From an uncultured Erysipelotrichaceae bacterium (GTDB lineage: Bacteria > Bacillota_I > Bacilli_A > RF39 > UBA660): a DNA stretch of 22,099 nt. The notes under the pieces were generated by a model. It worked only from the letters and a program-made list of their open reading frames with translations. It made no database searches and was not told the origin of the DNA. Every line of letters starts with the position of its first letter. The first letter of the stretch is position 1. Below, in pieces: positions 1 to 7,373 of this stretch. The stretch lies in contig CACWLI010000020.1 in the NCBI GenBank assembly GCA_902761685.1, positions 1 to 22,099 of the forward strand, given 5' to 3'. Position numbers and translations under genes: made by a program.

Positions 1-219
1 TGCATTACATGATATATATCTTATTCCATTATTCTCTATAAAATCATTATTTATTACTCTCGTTATTGATGAACTATATACTAGTACATCTGTATTCTCA
101 TGTATTATTGTATATGTCTCTCTTAATTTTACTAATGTCGCTAGTAAGCTTATTAATACTACACTTACTAATACTATACTTATTATTACTTCTATTAATG
201 TAAATCCTTTTTTATTCAT
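1..219 (-). CDS. Prepilin-like protein (pseudopilin), N-terminal part
   Basis: Only the first 73 codons are in the window; the gene runs off the left edge. The start at 219 follows a good ribosome binding site (TAGGTGA, about 6 nt upstream). The N-terminus is a textbook class III signal peptide: MNKKG, then FTLIEV with Glu at +5, then a long hydrophobic helix (to about residue 27). Family knowledge: such proteins are cleaved after the Gly and methylated by prepilin peptidase, then assembled by a type IV pilus, type II secretion or Com competence machine at the membrane. The visible remainder (RETYTIIHENTD onward) gives no further identity. It has its own promoter just behind the dnaE terminator, so it is not simply the tail of the dnaE transcript. 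A ComG-type minor pseudopilin is possible, but its partner genes are not visible. Confidence 0.8.
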   Translation of the reverse strand, partial: MNKKGFTLIEVIISIVLVSVVLISLLATLVKLRETYTIIHENTDVLVYSSSITRVINNDFIENNGIRYISCNA

Positions 220-239
220 ATCATTCACCTACTATATAA

Positions 240-268
240 ATGATAACATTTTCCAGTTCTTAATTCAA
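240..268 (-). promoter_or_regulatory. Promoter for the pseudopilin gene
   Basis: On the minus strand TTGAAT (263-268), a 17-nt spacer and TATCAT (240-245) preceded by TG (extended -10). It sits between the dnaE terminator and the prepilin-like start at 219, giving a 5' UTR of roughly 14 nt that holds the ribosome binding site. Confidence 0.6.
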
Positions 269-270
269 TT

Positions 271-294
271 AAAAAGAAGAATATAATTCTTCTT
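271..294 (-). terminator. Intrinsic terminator of dnaE
   Basis: Perfect 9-bp inverted repeat AAGAAGAAT/ATTCTTCTT (286-294 and 274-282) with a 3-nt loop, followed on the minus strand by a short U-run. The stem begins inside the dnaE stop codon (293-295). Confidence 0.75.
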
Positions 295-3175
295 ATAAAA
301 GTATCATATTATAAATAATTAATTGATAATCACTATTTCTTTTTTCAACTTTACAATTAATTTTATAAATATTATTTTTTAATACTTCAGAAATATTTTT
401 ATAGTGACTTCCAAATATTACTCCCTCAATAGTTCCATATTCATCACTTAATTTAACAAATGACATTTTATCATTATTCTTTGTTCTAATAGTTTTAATA
501 CTTTCAACAAATAATATTGTAGTGATCGTTTTATCAAAATAATTTTTAATTTCATTAGTTTTAATTGAATTACTTCTATCATACTTAGTAACTGGGTGAT
601 GAGATAAATAAAAACCATAATTTTTGATTTCATTATCTATATTTTCTCTATCATTAAAGTCTTCTATATTTTCAAATACAGGTGGATTTTCTAAAGTCAT
701 GTTTAAATCTTTACATAATGTTACATAGTTTAATATTTCTTCTAGATTATCAATAGTTTGTTTTTTATTTAAATTAAATTCATCAAAAGACCCACATTCA
801 ATTAATGAAACTATTGTTTTTTTATTTATGCTTTTTCCATAACATCTAATCATAAAATCATAAAATGAAGTAAACTTTCCTTTTTTTCTTTCTTCTTCAA
901 TTTCTTCTGATACACTTCTTGCTATTGATTTTATTAAACTAAATGGTATTACTAACTTATTATTATCAATTACAAATTCATAACATGATTTATTAATACT
1001 TACATTTTCAAATTCTATATGTAATATTTTTGATTCATCTAAATATTCTTTTAATTTTTCACTAGACTTATTCATATTAAGTAGATTCTTCATAAAGTAA
1101 AGTGTATAATTTATCTTTAAATAAGCCATTTGAAAAGCAACTAATGAATAAACAACTGAGTGTGATTTATTAAAACCATATGATGAAAATTTAATTATTA
1201 AATCATATAATTCACTTGCTATTTCTTTAGAATAACCATGTTTTAATACACCATCAAAAAATCTTGTTTTCTCTTTCTCAATAACTTCATACTTCTTTTT
1301 GGACATTGCACGTCTTACAACATCAGCTTCAGCATAAGAATATCCACCTATTTTTCTAAGTATTTCTAATACTTGTTCCTGGTAAATAATTATTCCATAA
1401 GTACTCTTTAAAATAGGCTCTAATTCACTTACTAAATATGTTACTTTCTTTTTACCTTTTTTTCTAGCAATATATTCTCCTATCATTTCTCTAGGCCCAG
1501 GTCTATATAACGCAATCGCATCAACAAGAGTATTAAAATTATCTACTTCTAATGTTTTTAAGAAACTTCTCATACCATCACTTTCAAATTGAAATACTCC
1601 AGATGTATATGCATATTTAAATAAATTTAAAGTTTTCTCATCATTTAAATCTATATTATTAATATCAATTTCAATATTATCTTTTTTTATATCATTAATT
1701 ATATTTGATATTGTATTTAAATTTTTAATAGCAAGAAAGTCCATTTTTAAAAGTCCTAAACTTTCAATATAATCCATACTATAACCAGTAAGAATTACTC
1801 CATTACTCTTATATAAAGGCATTATTGAATCCAAACTTATATCACTTATTACAACTCCAGCTGCATGCATAGAAGTATTCTTTTTAAGACCACATAATTT
1901 ATTACATATAATAATTAAATTTTTAATATTATCATTTCTTTTAACCATAGTAATAAATTCATTATTTTGCTTTAATTCTTCAAAACTTTTTTCATCTTTA
2001 ATTGTTTTACATAATCTATCAATTAAAGAATTGTCCATTTTTAATACTCTTCCTACATCCCTAATTATTTGTTTTGGAAGCATTGTATTAAAAGATATAA
2101 TTCTAGCTGTTTTATCTATACCATATTTATTTGCTACATATTCAATTACTTCTTCTCTTTTTAAACTATCAAAATCTATATCAATATCTGGCATAGTTAT
2201 TCTATCTGGATTTAAAAATCTTTCAAATATTAAATCATATTTAAGTGGATCTATATTTATAATACCAAGTGCATAATTAACAAGTGAAGCAGCTCCACTT
2301 CCTCTTCCAGGTCCAACTAAAATGTCATGTTTTTTTGCAAATAATACAAAATCATATACTATTAAAAAATAATCAACATAATGCATTTTTTCTATTACAT
2401 TTAATTCATATGTAAGTCTATTTTTATATTCATCACTAACATTTCCATTTAATCTTTTTTCAAGGCCTTTTTTAGCTAAAGCTCTTAAAAATTCTAATGA
2501 ATTTTCTCTATATACAGGAATATGATATGTACTAGGTTTAAGTTCTATATTTATTAATTCAGAAAATTTAATAGTACTCTCTATATATTTACTATTACTA
2601 ATACTCTTAAAATAACTATCTATAACATTAATTTTATCATCAATAGTTTTTCCTTCTTCAATATATTTAATGTATTTAAAATACTCTATATCACCTTTAT
2701 CAAAATACCTTATCAAATCAATATAAACAACATCTTCAGTTAATAATAACGCATTTGTTAATTCATTATCATTAGAATATTTAATAAAAATATATGTAAA
2801 GATATCTTTGTACTTAGAATAATCTTTATATTCACACACAACAATTATATTAGATGAAAATTCTCTAATATACTCTATGGTTAAAATATCTAAATTCTTT
2901 TTACTAACTATTTTACAAAGTGAAATATATCCATCATAGTTTCTTGCATATATAAGCATCTTAGTATCATCTATTTCAACTTCAATTCCAATTATTGGTT
3001 TTATATTATTTTGTTTACATTTATTTATAAAATCATATGCTCCGAACATATTAGAATCAGTTACACCAAGAGCATTTATTCCATTATTTTTAGCATATAA
3101 AATTAACTCATCAATTTTGATAAGACTATTCATTAAATCATATTCAGTTTTAATATTTAATGGAATATATTTCAT
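293..3175 (-). CDS. dnaE: DNA polymerase III alpha subunit, DnaE type
   Basis: Replicative C-family DNA polymerase of 960 residues, somewhat shorter than the roughly 1100-1160 usual for DnaE. In order: an N-terminal PHP domain (about 1-220), the palm with GPGRGSG (288-294) and the catalytic PDIDIDFD (329-336), fingers with SMHAAGVVIS, YRPGPREMIGEY and GFNKSHSVVYS, a weak helix-hairpin-helix region, and a C-terminal OB fold (about 880-960). The PHP metal site is clearly degenerate: the usual HxH is N-I-K (residues 7-9) and TDH is TDS (39-41), so no metal-dependent activity is expected there. This is inferred from family alignment by eye. In Bacillus, DnaE works beside PolC at primer extension; whether polC exists here is not visible. 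The start at 3175 has AAGAGGT about 5 nt upstream. It is followed by its own terminator. Confidence 0.97.
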   Translation of the reverse strand: MKYIPLNIKTEYDLMNSLIKIDELILYAKNNGINALGVTDSNMFGAYDFINKCKQNNIKPIIGIEVEIDDTKMLIYARNYDGYISLCKIVSKKNLDILTIEYIREFSSNIIVVCEYKDYSKYKDIFTYIFIKYSNDNELTNALLLTEDVVYIDLIRYFDKGDIEYFKYIKYIEEGKTIDDKINVIDSYFKSISNSKYIESTIKFSELINIELKPSTYHIPVYRENSLEFLRALAKKGLEKRLNGNVSDEYKNRLTYELNVIEKMHYVDYFLIVYDFVLFAKKHDILVGPGRGSGAASLVNYALGIINIDPLKYDLIFERFLNPDRITMPDIDIDFDSLKREEVIEYVANKYGIDKTARIISFNTMLPKQIIRDVGRVLKMDNSLIDRLCKTIKDEKSFEELKQNNEFITMVKRNDNIKNLIIICNKLCGLKKNTSMHAAGVVISDISLDSIMPLYKSNGVILTGYSMDYIESLGLLKMDFLAIKNLNTISNIINDIKKDNIEIDINNIDLNDEKTLNLFKYAYTSGVFQFESDGMRSFLKTLEVDNFNTLVDAIALYRPGPREMIGEYIARKKGKKKVTYLVSELEPILKSTYGIIIYQEQVLEILRKIGGYSYAEADVVRRAMSKKKYEVIEKEKTRFFDGVLKHGYSKEIASELYDLIIKFSSYGFNKSHSVVYSLVAFQMAYLKINYTLYFMKNLLNMNKSSEKLKEYLDESKILHIEFENVSINKSCYEFVIDNNKLVIPFSLIKSIARSVSEEIEEERKKGKFTSFYDFMIRCYGKSINKKTIVSLIECGSFDEFNLNKKQTIDNLEEILNYVTLCKDLNMTLENPPVFENIEDFNDRENIDNEIKNYGFYLSHHPVTKYDRSNSIKTNEIKNYFDKTITTILFVESIKTIRTKNNDKMSFVKLSDEYGTIEGVIFGSHYKNISEVLKNNIYKINCKVEKRNSDYQLIIYNMILL

Positions 3176-3212
3176 AGTTACCTCTTAAAAGTATTTTATC
3201 ATATTTTTATAT

Positions 3213-3245
3213 AAAATAAAAAGTAGATTAGTATTTACTATCTAC
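3213..3245 (-). terminator. Intrinsic terminator of sepF-divIVA
   Basis: Minus-strand hairpin GTAGAT/ATCTAC extended by AGT/ACT with one bulged A, followed by TTTTTATTTT. The divIVA stop codon (3228-3230) lies inside the hairpin. The dnaE start is only about 40 nt downstream. Confidence 0.7.
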
Positions 3246-3677
3246 CTCACTAAAATCAACATTATCAATTTCTTCAATTACTTCTAATTGATTTTCTATT
3301 ATTTGTCTTAATCTTCTCTTTAGAACATTGGTATTTCTTTTTAATTGGTCTGCATGGTTTTGAGCTCTTTCAGCTTTTAATAGAGCATCATTTATAATTC
3401 TATTTGCATTATGTCTAGCTTCATTAACAAGACTTTCTGCTTCACGTCTAGCACTGCTTTTGATTTGATCTCCAGCAGCTTCAGCGGTATATATAGCTCT
3501 ATTCATAGTATCTTCTATTCTTTGATAATAAGCTATTTGTTCAACTAATTTTTTATTATCTTCTTCAGTTTTCTTACTTTTTTCAAGTAAGCTTTCATAA
3601 TTATGAATTATCTCATCCAAACATTTTTGAACTTGATACTTATCATAACCACGAAAAACTGTATCAAACTTTTCCAT
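3228..3677 (-). CDS. divIVA: DivIVA-family polarity / cell division protein
   Basis: 149 residues from the ATG at 3677, chosen because GAGGTGG lies just upstream; an in-frame TTG four codons earlier falls on that ribosome binding site and is rejected. The N-terminus (KFDTVFRGYDKYQVQKCLDE) is the conserved membrane-curvature-binding head of DivIVA. The rest is almost entirely predicted coiled coil, rich in E, K, R and N (about 25-135), as usual for this scaffold. Family knowledge: DivIVA gathers at septa and poles and recruits division-site, chromosome-anchoring or wall-synthesis partners. It follows sepF by 29 nt without a promoter of its own, so the two are cotranscribed. In Bacillus the same order holds with ylmG and ylmH between them; here these are missing. 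Confidence 0.93.
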   Translation of the reverse strand: MEKFDTVFRGYDKYQVQKCLDEIIHNYESLLEKSKKTEEDNKKLVEQIAYYQRIEDTMNRAIYTAEAAGDQIKSSARREAESLVNEARHNANRIINDALLKAERAQNHADQLKRNTNVLKRRLRQIIENQLEVIEEIDNVDFSEVDSKY

Positions 3678-3706
3678 GCTCCACCTCAATATTTATTATT
3701 TATTTA

Positions 3707-4105
3707 TTACCATTCTCCTAAATCATCTGATTTTTTACTACTTTTTTTACTTTCTTCTTCTGAAATGTTTCCTTCAATTTCAAATCCTTTAGGTGCACAA
3801 AGAACAATTCCAGGGCCTAACTTTTCCATCTTTCCTTCAATAGCATAAATAATACCATTTAAAAAATCCATAATTCTTTTAGAAACATCTGATGTAACTC
3901 TTTTAAAGTTAACAACAACTTGATTCTTTGCTTTTAAATAGTCTGCTATTTGTTGAGCTTCAGAAAAAGCTCTTGGTTCAACCAATATTGTTTTATTTTT
4001 ATATATTTCTTTATTACTAGATTTTACTGTCTCTTTTACTTCTTCATATTCTTCGTATTCTTCATCCTCTGGACTTAACATTTTCTTAAGTGATTCAAAT
4101 GCCAT
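3707..4105 (-). CDS. sepF: Cell division protein SepF
   Basis: 132 residues. The short N-terminal helix (MAFESLKKML) fits the membrane-binding segment of SepF, followed by an acidic linker (EDEEYEEYEE) and the SepF core (about 38-113) with EPRAFSEAQQIADYLK, VVVNFKRV and RIMDFLNGIIYAIEG. Family knowledge: SepF polymerises into rings, binds the C-terminal tail of FtsZ and tethers the Z ring to the membrane. The start at 4105 has a very strong ribosome binding site (AAAGGAGGAAG). It leads a two-gene transcript with divIVA from a clear promoter at 4136-4164. The serine/lysine-rich tail (EEESKKSSKKSDD) ending in GEW is unremarkable. Confidence 0.95.
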   Translation of the reverse strand: MAFESLKKMLSPEDEEYEEYEEVKETVKSSNKEIYKNKTILVEPRAFSEAQQIADYLKAKNQVVVNFKRVTSDVSKRIMDFLNGIIYAIEGKMEKLGPGIVLCAPKGFEIEGNISEEESKKSSKKSDDLGEW

Positions 4106-4135
4106 AATCTTCCTCCTTTAGCCTATTACGTTTTA

Positions 4136-4164
4136 ATTTTACCACATAAATTTTTTTCTATCAA
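4136..4164 (-). promoter_or_regulatory. Promoter of sepF-divIVA
   Basis: TTGATA (4159-4164), 17-nt spacer, TAAAAT (4136-4141) on the minus strand, 31 nt before the sepF start and after the glyQS terminator. A housekeeping sigma-A type promoter. Confidence 0.7.
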
Positions 4165-4195
4165 TAATAAAAAAGAAAAATATAATAAATTTATA

Positions 4196-4224
4196 ATAAA
4201 AAAAAGAATTAAAAATTAATTCTT
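4196..4224 (-). terminator. Intrinsic terminator of glyQS
   Basis: Perfect 9-bp stem AAGAATTAA/TTAATTCTT with a TTT loop, followed by a run of eight T on the minus strand. The glyQS stop codon (4209-4211) is in the 3' arm. Confidence 0.85.
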
Positions 4225-5582
4225 TCTTCAATATAACTTGGAAGTTCATCTAAATTAATAGTTACTTGTTGCATTGTATCTCTATCTCTAACTGTAACAG
4301 TATTATTATTTAATGTTTCATCATCAACTGTAACACAAAATGGTGTACCAATAACATCTGCTCTTCTATAACGTTTACCAATAGATGCAGTTTCATCATA
4401 TGATGTATTAAAATGTTTAGTTAATTCTTTATATACTTCCATAGCTTTTTCACTATGATATTTTTTTACTAATGGAAGTACTGTTACTTTAATTGGTGAT
4501 AAGAAAGGATGTAATTTTAATACTTCTCTTTCATCATTTTCTAATTTTTCTTTTGTATAAGCATCACACATTATTGTTAAAAATAATCTTTCAACTCCAA
4601 GGGATGGCTCAATTACATATGGCACATATTTTTCATTTGTTTCTGGGTCTAAATATTCAAGTGATTCACTAGAATATTTCATATGTTGTGACAAATCATA
4701 ATTAGTTCTTGATGCTATTCCCCATAATTCTCCCCATCCAAATGGAAATAAATATTCTATATCTGTAGTTGCATTACTATAAAAAGATAATTCTTCTTTT
4801 TCATGATCTCTAAGTCTTAATTTATCTTCATGAATTCCTAAACTAATTAAGAAATTTTTACAATAATCTTTATAATGCTTAAACCAATCAAGTTCAGTTC
4901 CTGGTTTACAGAAAAATTCTAATTCCATTTGATCAAACTCTCTAACTCTAAATATAAAGTTACCAGGAGTAATTTCATTTCTGAAACTTTTTCCTATTTG
5001 AGCGATTCCAAATGGTAATTTTAGTCTCATAGAACGTTGAACATTCATAAAGTTAACAAATATACCTTGAGCAGTTTCTGGTCTTAAATAAACTGTACTC
5101 TTATTATCTTCAGTAACTCCTTGAAATGTTTTAAACATTAAATTAAAGTTTCTAATATCAGTAAAATCACTACTACCACAATTAGGACATTTAACTTTAT
5201 TATCTTTAATATATTGAACTAATTCATCATTACTATATTTACCAGCATCTTCTACACCTAAATCTTCAAGAAGTTTATCAGCTCTATGTCTTGTTTTACA
5301 TTTTTTACAATCAATTAAAGGATCTGAAAATGTTTTTAAGTGTCCACTAGCTTCCCATACTTTTGGATTCATAAGTATTGCACTATCTAGTCCTACATTA
5401 TTAATATCTTCTTGAATAAATTTTTTAGTCCATGCTTTTTTAATATTGTTTTTTAGTTCTACTCCAAGTGGACCAAAATCCCATGTATTAGCAAGTCCAC
5501 CATATATTTCACTTCCTTGAAATATAAATCCATAATTTTTACAAAAATTTGTAAGTTCTTCCATTGTTATTTCATTTTTCAT
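4209..5582 (-). CDS. glyQS: Glycyl-tRNA synthetase (dimeric, single-chain type)
   Basis: 457 residues, a class II synthetase that charges tRNA-Gly in the cytoplasm. Motifs seen: [20 protein letters not shown] (21-40), a zinc site CKKC (92-95) and CPNC (132-135), motif 2 [10 protein letters not shown] with [13 protein letters not shown] (200-224), motif 3 around GVERLFLTI, and a C-terminal anticodon-binding domain (about 355-457) with [12 protein letters not shown]. This is the alpha2 form found in Mollicutes, Staphylococcus and relatives, not the GlyQ+GlyS form. The length matches the family. The start at 5582 has AGAAAGGA upstream. The gene is preceded by a T-box leader (regulation by uncharged tRNA-Gly) and an in-frame mini-ORF. 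Confidence 0.97.
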   Translation of the reverse strand: MKNEITMEELTNFCKNYGFIFQGSEIYGGLANTWDFGPLGVELKNNIKKAWTKKFIQEDINNVGLDSAILMNPKVWEASGHLKTFSDPLIDCKKCKTRHRADKLLEDLGVEDAGKYSNDELVQYIKDNKVKCPNCGSSDFTDIRNFNLMFKTFQGVTEDNKSTVYLRPETAQGIFVNFMNVQRSMRLKLPFGIAQIGKSFRNEITPGNFIFRVREFDQMELEFFCKPGTELDWFKHYKDYCKNFLISLGIHEDKLRLRDHEKEELSFYSNATTDIEYLFPFGWGELWGIASRTNYDLSQHMKYSSESLEYLDPETNEKYVPYVIEPSLGVERLFLTIMCDAYTKEKLENDEREVLKLHPFLSPIKVTVLPLVKKYHSEKAMEVYKELTKHFNTSYDETASIGKRYRRADVIGTPFCVTVDDETLNNNTVTVRDRDTMQQVTINLDELPSYIEERINF

Positions 5583-5618
5583 TATTATTTTTTCCTTTCT
5601 AATTTTATATTTTTTTAA

Positions 5619-5666
5619 TTAATTCTTTAGTATATTTGACTTTAAAAATCTATTAAATTCATCCAT
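5619..5666 (-). CDS. Leader mini-ORF, 15 residues, upstream of glyQS
   Basis: A 16-codon frame, MDEFNRFLKSNILKN, starting at 5666 behind a near-perfect ribosome binding site (TTAGGAGGCAAGT). It begins right after the U-tract of the T-box terminator and ends 36 nt before the glyQS start. Its frame is the same as that of glyQS (84 nt between starts). Its ribosome binding site is stronger than that of glyQS itself. The peptide holds one Trp-free, Gly-free sequence, so it is not a classical attenuator peptide for glycine. It may feed ribosomes to glyQS, or be a small protein, or be chance. No homologue is recognised. Confidence 0.45.
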   Translation of the reverse strand: MDEFNRFLKSNILKN

Positions 5667-5681
5667 ACTTGCCTCCTAAAA

Positions 5682-5807
5682 AATAAAAAACTTCTAAAAT
5701 CATGTAAGGGTCCATATTGGACGGTTCCACCTTACTTATTCTAGAAGAATCACTCTTATTTATATAGCCTCAAATGCTTTACCATCACATTTTTCATCGC
5801 TTTTATT
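5682..5807 (-). promoter_or_regulatory. Glycine T-box riboswitch (glyQS leader)
   Basis: The minus strand carries the T-box core GGTGGAACCGT (5721-5731). The antiterminator folds as GTAAGG, 7-nt bulge TGGAACC, GTCC, loop AATAT, GGAC, CCTTAC. The bulge TGGA matches an acceptor end with discriminator U, as in tRNA-Gly. A larger stem, CTTCTAGAAT/ATTTTAGAAG (5738-5747 and 5691-5700), encloses it and is followed by TTTTTTATTTTTT, giving the terminator. The 5' part is very short: AGC/GCT and AAATG/CATTT stems (5766-5801) around an 11-nt loop containing GGT then A (5783-5780), a possible glycine specifier; GGC at 5769-5767 is an alternative. With the promoter at 5814-5842 the whole leader is about 140 nt. 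Confidence 0.82.
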
Positions 5808-5813
5808 AAAATG

Positions 5814-5842
5814 ATTTTAGCATATTAAAAAATATATTTCAA
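5814..5842 (-). promoter_or_regulatory. Promoter of the glyQS T-box transcript
   Basis: TTGAAA (5837-5842), 17-nt spacer ending in TGC, TAAAAT (5814-5819) on the minus strand. It directly abuts the stop codon of the upstream gene. The implied transcript start is near 5807. Confidence 0.7.
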
Positions 5843-5843
5843 G

Positions 5844-6212
5844 TTAATTTAATACTTTTTGTTTCTTCTTTTCATTACTATTATCATAACCCATATTTTT
5901 TAAGATTTTTTTTAATAAACTTAAATACTCTTTATCACAAATAACCATGACATCATATTCACTTTTACCATCATAAAATTCATCTGCTTTAATATAATTA
6001 TTCTTTTTACCACCACGTTCAATTATTTTATAAACAAATAATCTATTAAATGAACTATTAGTAAAAAAATCATTTAAAATACTCATTAATTCATCCATAC
6101 TTTCAAATCTTATTCTTATTGGATTATTATTAATTACTTTAAAAAGATTTTTTGTAATATATATTTTTTCTATCTCTTGATTAGAATAATTTTTCCAAAA
6201 ATTATGTTCCAT
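5844..6212 (-). CDS. Hypothetical protein, third gene of an unknown operon
   Basis: 122 residues, soluble, no signal peptide or membrane segment, and no family recognised. Mixed charge with a basic tail (NEKKKQKVLN). A central stretch (PIRIRFESMDELMSILNDFF, about 31-50) looks like a beta strand then a helix; SEYDVMVICDKEYLSLLKKILKNMGY (about 84-109) could be a second strand-helix unit, which might suggest a small alpha/beta fold. The start at 6212 has AGGGGAT upstream, overlapping the TAG stop of the preceding gene (6222-6224), so translation is likely coupled. No terminator was found after it; the glyQS promoter follows at once. A host-specific small protein of unknown role. Confidence 0.8.
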   Translation of the reverse strand: MEHNFWKNYSNQEIEKIYITKNLFKVINNNPIRIRFESMDELMSILNDFFTNSSFNRLFVYKIIERGGKKNNYIKADEFYDGKSEYDVMVICDKEYLSLLKKILKNMGYDNSNEKKKQKVLN

Positions 6213-6221
6213 ATAAATCCC

Positions 6222-6734
6222 CTATTTTCTAAACATTCTAATTATATCTGAATTTGCATAGTTAAAACCGAATACATTTCTTAACTCATTTGCTACTATA
6301 TCAGCTTCATACATATTAGAACATCTAACAATACATGTTTTATTGTTATAAAATTTAGTACTTGTAAGATCATAAGCTTTACTACAATTTGAATATTCAT
6401 CTTTAAATCTAAAAATAACAATATTACTTGGCATATTTCCTTTTAAAATACTTCTTGAAAAAAACAAGTGTAAATAATTAGCTAATGTTTCACCATTATA
6501 ATAACTTTTTTCTTCTTCCTTATCAGGTGTTTTAAATGTAACTAAATCTTCTGTAACAGTAATAACAATTTCTGGCCTAGATAGCATCTTTCTAACATAG
6601 TAATTACTATCATTCTCATTTGGTTCATTTAATTCATCAATAGCATTAGCAAAAGTACTAAAAAAACCATTTCTTTTATCACTTTCGACTTCTTTTCTTA
6701 ATGATATAAATTTTTCTAAAATATTTTTTTTCAT
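6222..6734 (-). CDS. Hypothetical protein, second gene of an unknown operon
   Basis: 170 residues, no recognised family. No signal peptide or membrane helix. The N-terminal part is charged and helical (MKKNILEKFISLRKEVESDK), followed by beta-rich segments (EIVITVTEDLVTFKTPD; NIVIFRFKDEYSN) and a C-terminal part (MYEADIVANELRNVFGFNYA) that might be an alpha/beta unit. The start at 6734 has AAGGAG that overlaps the stop codon of the gene before it (6744-6746), and the gene after it begins 9 nt past its own stop. The tight coupling says the three products are needed together, but the job is not evident. Confidence 0.82.
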   Translation of the reverse strand: MKKNILEKFISLRKEVESDKRNGFFSTFANAIDELNEPNENDSNYYVRKMLSRPEIVITVTEDLVTFKTPDKEEEKSYYNGETLANYLHLFFSRSILKGNMPSNIVIFRFKDEYSNCSKAYDLTSTKFYNNKTCIVRCSNMYEADIVANELRNVFGFNYANSDIIRMFRK

Positions 6735-6743
6735 TCTTTCTCC

Positions 6744-7286
6744 TTAGATAGAAAATTCTCTATTTTGTTCTATTTCAATATTACCAAATAAATCATAATT
6801 AATATCTTTTAATTCTTTACTATCAATTACTTGTATTTTACCTAATCTTTCTAATCTTTTTCTTCTTAGATACTCTTTTGTATAATATGCATATTTTTTT
6901 AATTCATGACTAAATTCTTCTCTTGATACTAATAAACTATTTTCACATTTTGTATCATATGCAAATAAATTATCACCAACTCTTAATAATTCAAGAGAAC
7001 TATCAGTCACTAATATACTGCAATGTTTACTAGTATAATTTGTTTTTTTAAATAATACAAGTGAAAAAGAATCAATATCATTAGGTAAAGATAAACTATC
7101 TATATCAATATTTGAAAATAAATCTATTTTATTTGACTCATTTCTTGAATTAATTCCTTCATCACTAACAAATGGTCTACTAATAATATCAGCTAGTTTA
7201 AATCCATTTTCATCTTTAATAAGTCTTTTATCTTTTTCATTTACTTTATGACATACTACTTCTAAAGTATAATAGCTTCTTTTCAT
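6744..7286 (-). CDS. Hypothetical protein, first gene of an unknown operon
   Basis: 180 residues from the ATG at 7286, chosen because AAGGGGGGC sits just upstream; an in-frame ATG 14 codons earlier lies at the -10 box and is rejected. No known domain is recognised. The N-terminus MKRSYYTLEVVCHKV is strand-like; the middle is acidic and serine-rich (about 50-80); FSLVLFKKTNY and SILVTDSSLELLRVGDNLFAYD suggest beta structure; the part at about 125-147 (HELKKYAYYTKEYLRRKRLE) is a strongly basic helix, possibly nucleic acid binding (inference only). It is the promoter-proximal gene of a three-gene operon with a near-consensus promoter, so it is likely well expressed. Confidence 0.82.
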   Translation of the reverse strand: MKRSYYTLEVVCHKVNEKDKRLIKDENGFKLADIISRPFVSDEGINSRNESNKIDLFSNIDIDSLSLPNDIDSFSLVLFKKTNYTSKHCSILVTDSSLELLRVGDNLFAYDTKCENSLLVSREEFSHELKKYAYYTKEYLRRKRLERLGKIQVIDSKELKDINYDLFGNIEIEQNREFSI

Positions 7287-7316
7287 ATGTTTGCCCCCCT
7301 TTTTAAAACCTTGATG

Positions 7317-7345
7317 ATTATACCACAAAATAGCAAAAAAGTCAA
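7317..7345 (-). promoter_or_regulatory. Strong promoter of the three-gene unknown operon
   Basis: TTGACT (7340-7345), 17-nt spacer, TATAAT (7317-7322), with TG near the -10 box, on the minus strand. Its -35 box is embedded in the U-tract of the preceding terminator. Among the closest to consensus in the window. Confidence 0.8.
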
Positions 7346-7373
7346 AAAAAAAAGAACACTTAATAGTATTCTT
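7342..7373 (-). terminator. Intrinsic terminator of the metallophosphoesterase gene
   Basis: Stem AAGAATACT/AGTGTTCTT (9 bp with one G-U pair, 7365-7373 and 7352-7360), 4-nt loop, then about ten T on the minus strand. It directly abuts the stop codon at 7374-7376. Confidence 0.85.

Noticed and set aside
448..633. 61-codon minus-strand frame inside dnaE
   Set aside because: It lies wholly inside a clearly recognised gene in another frame, with low-complexity Leu/Ile content typical of shadow frames.
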